From Oscillospiraceae bacterium (GTDB taxonomy: Bacteria > Bacillota_A > Clostridia > Oscillospirales > Oscillospiraceae): DNA of 14,272 nucleotides. Positions 1 through 5,798 of this stretch are shown here, one piece after another. The notes under the pieces were generated by a model. That model saw nothing but the letters and a program-made list of their open reading frames with translations, was not told the origin of the DNA and made no database searches. Every line of letters starts with the position of its first letter. Position 1 is the first letter of the stretch. The stretch lies in NCBI GenBank assembly GCA_017415945.1, contig JAFQDR010000220.1:1-14272 (forward strand), given 5' to 3'. A program made the position numbers and the translations under genes.

Positions 1-320
1 ACCACTCCATCATCACTGAAGGCTGTGAAGTGGAAGGCAAGGTTGAAAACTCCGTTCTGTCCAACTCCTGCATCATCGGCGAAGGCGCACTGGTCAGCTA
101 TTCCGTACTGATGCCCGGTGTCGTTGTTGAACCCGGCGCAGTTGTTGAATATGCAATCGTAGGCGAAAACGCTGTGATCAAGTCCGGCGCTCATGTAGGT
201 ACTCAGCCCGATGGCTCCGAAGAATGGGGCGTAGCTACCGTCGGTCCCGACGTTACCATCGGTGAAGGCGCAGCAGTTGCAGCAGGCGCCATGATTTATG
301 AAAGTGTGGAGGGTAAGTAA
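1..320 (+). CDS. glgC: Glucose-1-phosphate adenylyltransferase, catalytic subunit GlgC (C-terminal end only)
   Basis: This is the last 105 codons of a gene that begins outside the window; the frame is open from base 3. ADP-glucose pyrophosphorylase makes ADP-glucose from glucose-1-phosphate and ATP, the first committed step of bacterial glycogen synthesis, in the cytoplasm. The visible part is the C-terminal left-handed beta-helix, seen as hexapeptide-like repeats rich in V/I-x-G-x-x-A/V (for example IIGEGALV, VVEPGAVV, TIGEGAAV). The GTG at base 30 is an internal Val codon, not a start. The assignment rests on this domain plus the glgD gene that starts 2 bases after its TAA stop, the usual Firmicutes glgC-glgD pair. 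The nucleotidyltransferase domain is not visible, so catalytic residues cannot be checked. Confidence 0.92.
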   Translation, partial: HSIITEGCEVEGKVENSVLSNSCIIGEGALVSYSVLMPGVVVEPGAVVEYAIVGENAVIKSGAHVGTQPDGSEEWGVATVGPDVTIGEGAAVAAGAMIYESVEGK

Positions 321-322
321 TT

Positions 323-1435
323 ATGATGGATCTTCACGGTATTATCAGCGCATATCGCGGCTCTCCCGAGCTGGGCGCACTGGTCGAAGCCAGAACTGCT
401 TCTGCTCTGACCTTTGCCGGCCGTTACCGTCTGGTGGACTTTGCACTGTCCAACATGAAGGCAGCCGGTGTTTATAACGTTGACGTAGTCATGCAGAAGG
501 ACTACCAGTCTCTGATGGACCACATCGGCAGCGGCAAGGACTGGGATATGTCCAAGAAGAACGGCGGCCTGCGTCTGCTGCCTCCCTTCAGCATGGGCGG
601 CAATAAGGGCGCTTACAGCGGTCTGCTGGAAGCACTGCTGGCAGCAGAAAGCGATCTGCGCCGCATTAAGGAAAACCACATTGTGATTATGCCCGGCAAC
701 CTGGTAATCAACATCGACCTGAAGGCTGTTCTGAAGGCTCACGTAGCTTCCGGCGCAGGTGTGACCATTGTTTGCAAAGAAGGTCTTGACGAAGGCGAAT
801 ATCACAAGTATACTACCGACGAACAGGGCTTTGTTACCGATACGCTGTATCAGCGCGCAGGCAGCACCGTTGAAGGCGCAGCCGATCTGGAAGTGTTCAT
901 TCTGAACAAGGAAGTTCTGCTGGAAATGCTGGACTATGCAGCTGCTCATATGCGTTACGCATTCCACGATGCAGGTATCAATGAATACCTGAAGCGCGGC
1001 GGCAAGATCAAGGTTTACCTGCACGACGGTTACGCAGTTCAGATCAAGTCCATTGCTGACTACCTGAAGGCTAACATGGATATGCTGTGCAAGGAAAACA
1101 GAAAGTCCCTGTTCCCCGTAGAACGTCCCGTTCTCACCAATGACAGAGCAGACGTCTCCACCTACTACTCCGAAGAATCCAAGGTCGTTAACTCCCTGGT
1201 TTCCGACGGCTGCTTCATTGAAGGCGTTGTTAAGAACAGCATCCTGTCTCCCGGTGTGCATGTTGGCAAGGGCTCCGTCCTTGAAAACTGCATCATCATG
1301 CGCGACGCTTACATTGGCGACGGCGTTACTCTGAAGAACGTCATTGCTGACAAGTACGTACGCGTTGAGACCTCTAAGGAACTGATCGGCAGCGAATCCG
1401 TACCCGTGGTGATCCCCAGAGGCTACACCACCTAA
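323..1435 (+). CDS. glgD: Glucose-1-phosphate adenylyltransferase regulatory subunit GlgD
   Basis: The 370-residue product is the usual length for GlgD, the non-catalytic partner of GlgC in Firmicutes. The N-terminal half is a nucleotidyltransferase fold with the RYRLVDFALSNM motif shared with GlgC. The glycine-rich GTRL nucleotide-binding loop of active enzymes is missing: the corresponding segment reads AYRGSPEL (about residues 10-17). The GlgC sugar-phosphate segment around GYW-DVGT is replaced by GYAVQIKS, also typical of GlgD. The C-terminal third is a left-handed beta-helix. The family role is to form a heterotetramer with GlgC and raise its activity. The GGAGGG site at 308-313 lies inside the end of glgC, 9 bases before this ATG, and the genes are 2 bases apart, so they are translationally linked. 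An alternative start one codon later cannot be excluded. Confidence 0.93.
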   Translation: MMDLHGIISAYRGSPELGALVEARTASALTFAGRYRLVDFALSNMKAAGVYNVDVVMQKDYQSLMDHIGSGKDWDMSKKNGGLRLLPPFSMGGNKGAYSGLLEALLAAESDLRRIKENHIVIMPGNLVINIDLKAVLKAHVASGAGVTIVCKEGLDEGEYHKYTTDEQGFVTDTLYQRAGSTVEGAADLEVFILNKEVLLEMLDYAAAHMRYAFHDAGINEYLKRGGKIKVYLHDGYAVQIKSIADYLKANMDMLCKENRKSLFPVERPVLTNDRADVSTYYSEESKVVNSLVSDGCFIEGVVKNSILSPGVHVGKGSVLENCIIMRDAYIGDGVTLKNVIADKYVRVETSKELIGSESVPVVIPRGYTT

Positions 1436-1449
1436 TATTTACGCAACTT

Positions 1450-1498
1450 AGAACGCAGACACGGCGCTGCTTTGCGGTGCCGTGTCGTTCTGTGTTTT
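1450..1498 (+). terminator. Hairpin terminator candidate after glgD
   Basis: A stem of GACACGGC (1458-1465) with GCCGTGTC (1479-1486) is extended outward by AGAAC/GTTCT across a 3-base bulge. It is followed by TGTGTTTTG. It starts 14 bases after the glgD stop. The T tract is short and interrupted, so termination may be partial and some read-through into glgP is possible. Confidence 0.5.
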
Positions 1499-1499
1499 G

Positions 1500-1660
1500 C
1501 CTGATAGATCGAATTCCCCATCTTTTTGAGGGTGTAGTCGTTGGCATGGCAGTAAAATCCAACGAGGGAGCTTGCCCTGCCTGAGCCTATGCCCTCAGAA
1601 ATCCTTGACACCACAAGAGTGGATTTTTGTGTCAGGCTATCAATTGTCAATTTCTATATT
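1500..1660 (+). other. Untranslated, potentially structured region upstream of glgP
   Basis: The roughly 240 bases between glgD and glgP hold no supported gene. Several complementary segments are visible: TCGTTGG (1538-1544) with CCAACGA (1559-1565); TGAGGG (1527-1532) with CCCTCA (1592-1597); TGATAG (1502-1507) with CTATCA (1637-1642); and AAAATCC near 1554 with GGATTTT near 1621. Some of these compete with each other. It may be a structured 5' leader of glgP. I do not recognise a known riboswitch class. A TTGACA hexamer is present at 1605-1610, but no -10 element is well placed for it. Confidence 0.35.
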
Positions 1661-1669
1661 GGAAGGAAG
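1661..1669 (+). promoter_or_regulatory. Ribosome binding site deciding the glgP start
   Basis: GGAAGGAAG lies 10 bases before the ATG at 1680. No comparable purine-rich site precedes the in-frame ATG at 1572, so the shorter protein is preferred. Confidence 0.75.
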
Positions 1670-1679
1670 AAAAAGCTTT

Positions 1680-4079
1680 ATGAAACTGAGTGAAATCTCT
1701 GTAAATGAGATGCGCAGCGCCATCGAGGATAAGCTGTGTGCCTATTTTGCAGTGACCAGCGCAGAAGCATCCGACGAACAGGTGTTCCAGGCTTGTGCTA
1801 TGGTAATCCGCGAGCTGATGAGCCGTCTGAAGACTGCCAGCAAGCAGAATAACAAGGGCAAGAAGGTTCACTACATGTCCATGGAATTCCTGATTGGCCG
1901 TTCTCTCATGAAGAATGCGTACAATCTGGGCTGCGGCGACCAGCTGACCCAGGCTCTGGAAGAAATGGGCTTCCAGGCCGGCGACATCTTTGAGGCTGAA
2001 CCCGATGCAGGTCTGGGCAACGGCGGTCTGGGCCGTCTGGCTGCCTGCTTCATGGACTCCATGGCATCCGAAGGCATCAATGCTGCGGGCTACTCCATCT
2101 GCTACGAGCTGGGCATTTTCAGACAGCAGATCCGCAACGGCCAGCAGACCGAAGTTGCCGACAACTGGGGCCCCGGTCTGGAAGGCTGGCTGGTTCCCCA
2201 CCACGATGAAGAAGTGGAAGTTCGCTTCGGCGGCTACATCAGCCCCAAGTGGGATGCAGCAGGCAAGTACACCGCTGTCCACGAAGGCTACCAGTCCGTT
2301 ATCGCCGTGCCTCGCGATATGCTGATCGCAGGCTACAACGGCCAGCAGGTCAACACCCTGCGTCTGTGGGACGCTAAGTCTCCCAAGGACCTGGATATGT
2401 TCCTGTTCTCCACCGGTGCATACGTTAAGTCCATGGAAGAACGTACCATGGCTGAAGTGATCACCAAGATCCTGTACCCCGCCGACGACCACATCGAAGG
2501 CAAGACCCTGCGTCTGAAGCAGCAGTACTTCTTCGTTTCCGCTACCGCACAGACCATCGTTCGCGATCACCTGGCACAGTGGGGCGACCTGCGCAGCTTC
2601 CCCGAACATCATGTCATCCAGATCAACGACACCCACCCCACCCTGATCATCCCCGAACTGATGCGTCTGTTCATGGACGAACATGGCATGGGCTGGGACG
2701 AAGCATGGAATCTGGTCAGCAAGTCCGTTGCTTACACCAACCACACCATCCTGTCCGAAGCTCTGGAAAAGTGGCCTCAGGATCTGGTACAGCGCATCCT
2801 GCCCCGTATCTGGGAAATCGTTTGCGAAATCAACAAGCGCTGGAGACAGACTCTGGTTGGCTGGTTCGGCGAAGGCGAAGCTACCAACCGCAACTCCATC
2901 ATCTTCAACGGTCAGGTTCACATGGCCAATATGTGTCTGTCCGCTTGCTATAAGGTCAACGGCGTTTCCGGCCTCCACGGCGACATTCTCAAGCGCGACC
3001 TGTTCCGTGACCTGAACTCCATCGAGCCCGATAAGTTCACCTTTGTTACCAATGGTGTTGACCACCGCCGCTGGCTGGCACAGGTCAACCCCGGCCTGCA
3101 TGGTCTGATCAGCGATCTGATCGGCGACGGCTATCTGATTGACGCAGAAGAGCTGCAGGGTCTGAAGAAGTTCGCTGACGACAAGACCGTTCTCAAGCGT
3201 CTGGAAGAAATCAAGTATGAAAACAAGGTTCGTTTCGCTCAGTTTGCACAGCGCAACCAGCCCGATTTCCTCATGGATCCCAACGCAGTTCTGAACGTAC
3301 AGGTGAAGCGTCTGCACGAGTACAAGCGTCAGCTGCTGTGCGCAATGCGCATTATCAATGACCGCAACTTCATCCACGCAAACCCCAATGCGCCCTTCGT
3401 ACCCCGTACCTATGTATTCGGTGCAAAGGCAGCTGCAGGCTACAAGGTAGCTAAGCGTATCATTGAGCTGCTGTGCTCCCTGTCCAAGGACATCAACAAC
3501 GATCCTCTGTGCAAGGGCAAGCTGCAGGTATTCTTCCTGGAAAACTACCGTGTTTCCGCTGCTGAACGTCTGATGCCCGCTGCTCAGATCTCCGAACAGA
3601 TCTCCACCGCAGGTAAGGAAGCATCCGGCACCGGCAACATGAAGCTGATGATGAACGGCGCTCTGACCATCGGTACTCTGGACGGCGCAAACGTTGAAAT
3701 GTACGAACGTCTGGGCGATGAAAATATGTTCCTGTTCGGTCTGAAGACTCCCGAAGTAGAAGCTCTCCGCGGCAACTACAATCCTCTGGATTATTTCAAC
3801 CGCAGCTCTCGTCTGAAGTCTGTGATCCACCACATGAACGTTGGCTTCTCCGACGGCAAGAGCTACTCCGATCTGGCAAATGCTCTGCTGTACGGCGGCG
3901 ACCAGTACATGCTCATGGCTGACTTCGACAACTACGTTGACGTTGCCGACAACATGTACGACGTGATGGCTGACACCACTCTGCGCGCAAAGAAGTCTCT
4001 GATGAACATTGCCGAATCCGGCATCTTCGCAGCAGACCGCTCCATCCGCGACTACGCAAACAACATCTGGTATCTGTAA
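1680..4079 (+). CDS. glgP: Glycogen/starch/alpha-glucan phosphorylase
   Basis: The enzyme releases glucose-1-phosphate from the non-reducing ends of alpha-1,4-glucans using inorganic phosphate and pyridoxal phosphate (PLP), in the cytoplasm. The start is set at 1680 because GGAAGGAAG (1661-1669) lies just upstream; the frame stays open to 1572, but that would add 36 residues with no family similarity. The resulting 799 residues match the usual length of about 800. Visible family motifs are GLGNGGLGRLAACF (from residue 111), VKRLHEYKRQLL (about residues 542-553) and the PLP site EASGTGNMKLMMNGALTIGT, with the Schiff-base lysine at residue 655. The protein looks complete, with no frameshift. 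It follows glgC-glgD, so synthesis and breakdown of glycogen are encoded together. The hairpin after glgD suggests that glgP may also have its own promoter. Confidence 0.96.
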   Translation: MKLSEISVNEMRSAIEDKLCAYFAVTSAEASDEQVFQACAMVIRELMSRLKTASKQNNKGKKVHYMSMEFLIGRSLMKNAYNLGCGDQLTQALEEMGFQAGDIFEAEPDAGLGNGGLGRLAACFMDSMASEGINAAGYSICYELGIFRQQIRNGQQTEVADNWGPGLEGWLVPHHDEEVEVRFGGYISPKWDAAGKYTAVHEGYQSVIAVPRDMLIAGYNGQQVNTLRLWDAKSPKDLDMFLFSTGAYVKSMEERTMAEVITKILYPADDHIEGKTLRLKQQYFFVSATAQTIVRDHLAQWGDLRSFPEHHVIQINDTHPTLIIPELMRLFMDEHGMGWDEAWNLVSKSVAYTNHTILSEALEKWPQDLVQRILPRIWEIVCEINKRWRQTLVGWFGEGEATNRNSIIFNGQVHMANMCLSACYKVNGVSGLHGDILKRDLFRDLNSIEPDKFTFVTNGVDHRRWLAQVNPGLHGLISDLIGDGYLIDAEELQGLKKFADDKTVLKRLEEIKYENKVRFAQFAQRNQPDFLMDPNAVLNVQVKRLHEYKRQLLCAMRIINDRNFIHANPNAPFVPRTYVFGAKAAAGYKVAKRIIELLCSLSKDINNDPLCKGKLQVFFLENYRVSAAERLMPAAQISEQISTAGKEASGTGNMKLMMNGALTIGTLDGANVEMYERLGDENMFLFGLKTPEVEALRGNYNPLDYFNRSSRLKSVIHHMNVGFSDGKSYSDLANALLYGGDQYMLMADFDNYVDVADNMYDVMADTTLRAKKSLMNIAESGIFAADRSIRDYANNIWYL

Positions 4080-4083
4080 TACA

Positions 4084-4117
4084 AAAAATCCCTCCTGCCT
4101 TGGCAGGAGGGATTTTT
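4084..4117 (+). terminator. Strong terminator of glgP
   Basis: A nearly uninterrupted stem pairs 4084-4099 (AAAAATCCCTCCTGCC) with 4102-4117 (GGCAGGAGGGATTTTT). It begins 5 bases after the glgP stop. The U tract is the 3' end of the stem. It is symmetric, so it could also stop transcripts arriving on the minus strand. Confidence 0.9.
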
Positions 4118-4322
4118 GAGTCTGTCAAAGAACGGTTTTCCCCTCGCCTCCCTCTGATGAGGGAGGTGTCAGCCGAAGGCTGACGGAGGGAGAGATTATC
4201 AAAAACAGCAAAATTTCAGGCAAAAACTCGCATTTATGGTGTCTCTCCCCCAGTCTCGCTACGCTCGACAGCCCCCTCGTCAGAGGGGGCCAAGGTGTGC
4301 GGTGCGTTTTTTGACAGTCTCA
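4117..4322. repeat. MITE-like imperfect palindrome of about 205 bp
   Basis: Two arms of about 78 bases lie in inverted orientation around a short AT-rich centre. Outer ends: TTGAGTCTGTCAAAGAACG on the left, and the reverse complement of the right end, TTGAGACTGTCAAAAAACG. Inner parts also match. The left has CCTCCCTC-TGAT-GAGGGAGG (4147-4166) and a GTCAGCC/GGCTGAC hairpin (4168-4184). The right, in reverse, has GCCCCCTC-TGAC-GAGGGGGC (4271-4290), and both arms end in GGGAGAGA. There is no coding capacity. It sits in the convergent gap behind glgP, a usual place for non-autonomous palindromic elements. No target-site duplication could be defined with confidence. Confidence 0.65.
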
Positions 4323-4354
4323 AGCGTCCCTATGAATTTTTCATAGGGACGCTT
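4322..4354. repeat. Perfect 15-bp hairpin
   Basis: AAGCGTCCCTATGAA (4322-4336) pairs with TTCATAGGGACGCTT (4340-4354) around TTT. It abuts the right end of the palindromic element. No T tract follows on either strand, so it is not a clear terminator. Confidence 0.6.
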
Positions 4355-4412
4355 AACTGTTTTACGGACACCCGCCTAAATCGGAGTGCTTTTTATATTA
4401 GATAAGATGTGG

Positions 4413-4439
4413 GGAGCGTCCTCCCGGACGCTCCGTTTT
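4413..4439 (+). terminator. Hairpin with short T tract in the convergent gap
   Basis: GGAGCGTCC (4413-4421) pairs with GGACGCTCC (4426-4434) around TCCC, followed by GTTTT. It is terminator-like on the plus strand, but no plus-strand gene lies immediately upstream, so it may instead be a repeat unit. Confidence 0.4.
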
Positions 4440-4500
4440 CCTGTAGTTGAATAATTGCCGATGGACGGAAAATGGAAATTATTTCGACTGCGGAGGTAGC

Positions 4501-4522
4501 GGAGCATCGGGGACGATGCTCC
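4501..4522. repeat. 9-bp GC-rich hairpin downstream of the hydrolase gene
   Basis: GGAGCATCG (4501-4509) pairs with CGATGCTCC (4514-4522) around GGGA. It lies about 60 bases beyond the hydrolase stop on the minus strand, but no T tract follows on that strand. Its layout (GGAGC stem, 4-base loop) is like the hairpin at 4413-4434. No clear intrinsic terminator for the hydrolase was found; the rest of 4440-4580 holds nothing I can identify. Confidence 0.4.
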
Positions 4523-4580
4523 TTACGTTGTAGGGTGGTTTCTGTATGGCAGTATTATTAGAAGAAATGCAGGTTCCGTG

Positions 4581-5663
4581 TCAATAGCAGATCATCAGCT
4601 GTCCGTAGACCGCCCCGTCGGGGACGGGAGCTTGGGCGTTGGGATCACTGTCCAAGATCGAGCCGTGGGCGTAAATATCTTCCGAGTCGGCAGCGCGGTA
4701 AATCATGCCGTAGTCTGTGACATCGAAGCGGTACAGGGCTTCGCCGCTGTGATTGAAACAGGTTAGAATGTTGTTTTCGATGATGTAGGATCCGCCGTTG
4801 AAGCGGGAGGAGTAAACAGGCTCGGAAAGTACGAATTGTCCTGTTTGGGGGATCAAGGTCAGTACGGAGCGTAAGGTCGCCTTGCCTTCGCGTTCTACCC
4901 AAAATGTATACTGCTCCGATTCATATTCGGGAAGCTCGGGCTCGGACAAACCCGTGAAATACAAAATTTCAGATATGGTTTGTACCTGCTGCTCAAATTC
5001 TCCGATGAGTGCATCGCCGTCACCTTCCTGCTTGCCGTAGCTGCCGAATTGCGCATGGTTGCCGCCCTCAAGAACCATTTCCGTGGTGTCGGTTGGGAGG
5101 TTGGGGAGATACTCCTTGTAGGAATCCATGTTCAGTACACCGTCACGGGTGCCGTAAATGCTCAATGCCCGTAAATCGGACTTGGAAAGATCGGCGGTGG
5201 AGTAGGAGGCCAGCAGTACAAGTCCCGCAAAATCCTCGGACTCTGCTGCATAGCTTGCGGCCATGGAGCCGCCCAAGCTGTGACCGCCGATGTACCATGT
5301 GTCGATGTCGGGAAATTGGGGGAGGATGTCCTTTGCGGCATCCATGTCCATGACCGCCAGATTCAAAGGCATCTTGGGGATGACACACAGGATGCCGTTA
5401 TCCGCCAGCATTTTCATGAGAGGTGCGTAAGCGGTGTATTCCACCTTGCCGCCCGGGTAGAAGACCAGACCGATTTTTGGGTCTGTGGGAGCGAATACCG
5501 CAAGCCCCTTTTCGTTGGTGACGATGACGGTATCACTGCCTGCCATGGCGGTGACGGCCTGTTCATCCATGTGATAATAGTCGGCGGCGTAAATGCCCAC
5601 TGCGGTACCGCACAGAACCATCAGTGCCAACAGTACAATGCCTATGCGTTTGAGACGCTTCAT
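4581..5663 (-). CDS. Membrane-anchored alpha/beta hydrolase with C-terminal extra domain
   Basis: The 360-residue product has an N-terminal hydrophobic segment (about residues 7-27, after KRLKR), a signal anchor or signal peptide placing the rest outside the cell. Residues 45-235 are an alpha/beta-hydrolase fold (Abhydrolase_5/dienelactone-hydrolase-like). The likely catalytic triad is Ser129 in G-H-S-L-G, Asp174 in GTRDG and His203 in GGNHAQFG. Residues 240-360 (beta-rich, containing FWVEREGKA) do not resemble the hydrolase fold and are of unknown function. The start is chosen at MKRLKRIG because AGAAGG precedes it and the charged-plus-hydrophobic N terminus begins there; an ATG 69 bases further up would put an odd extension before the anchor. 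The substrate is unknown. It follows the SLH protein gene on the same strand, but a terminator and a candidate promoter separate them. Confidence 0.85.
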   Translation of the reverse strand: MKRLKRIGIVLLALMVLCGTAVGIYAADYYHMDEQAVTAMAGSDTVIVTNEKGLAVFAPTDPKIGLVFYPGGKVEYTAYAPLMKMLADNGILCVIPKMPLNLAVMDMDAAKDILPQFPDIDTWYIGGHSLGGSMAASYAAESEDFAGLVLLASYSTADLSKSDLRALSIYGTRDGVLNMDSYKEYLPNLPTDTTEMVLEGGNHAQFGSYGKQEGDGDALIGEFEQQVQTISEILYFTGLSEPELPEYESEQYTFWVEREGKATLRSVLTLIPQTGQFVLSEPVYSSRFNGGSYIIENNILTCFNHSGEALYRFDVTDYGMIYRAADSEDIYAHGSILDSDPNAQAPVPDGAVYGQLMICY

Positions 5664-5697
5664 AGTAACGACCTTCTTATGATTGATTGATAAAGTC

Positions 5698-5706
5698 ATC
5701 ATAACA
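5698..5706 (-). promoter_or_regulatory. Candidate extended -10 promoter of the hydrolase gene
   Basis: On the minus strand the motif TGTTATGAT (TG-N-TATGAT) lies 34 bases upstream of the chosen ATG, after the terminator of the upstream gene. No good -35 hexamer is visible, which is acceptable for an extended -10 promoter. Confidence 0.35.
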
Positions 5707-5757
5707 CAAAAGCCCATGGAAAGAAATGCCATGTGTTACACTTTACCCATAATGACG

Positions 5758-5789
5758 AAAAACCACAGGGATAGTTTCCTGTGGTTTTT
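5758..5789 (-). terminator. Terminator of the SLH/CAP surface protein gene
   Basis: AAAAACCACAGG (5758-5769) pairs with CCTGTGGTTTTT (5778-5789) around an 8-base loop. Read on the minus strand it starts 9 bases after the stop codon and ends in a run of T. It separates the surface protein transcript from the hydrolase gene. Confidence 0.85.
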
Positions 5790-5798
5790 TGTATGTGG

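Noticed and set aside
296..1261. A 321-codon open frame on the minus strand
   Set aside because: It is antisense to glgD with no recognisable product; it is a codon-bias shadow.
1560..1650. Slight resemblance to part of a 6S RNA (CTGAGCC ... ACCACAAGAGTGG)
   Set aside because: Only short fragments match from memory, and the long closing stem and central bubble could not be drawn convincingly. A covariance-model search would decide.
1647..3833. A 728-codon open frame on the minus strand
   Set aside because: It is antisense to glgP, which has full family motifs and a ribosome binding site. The antisense product shows no domain.
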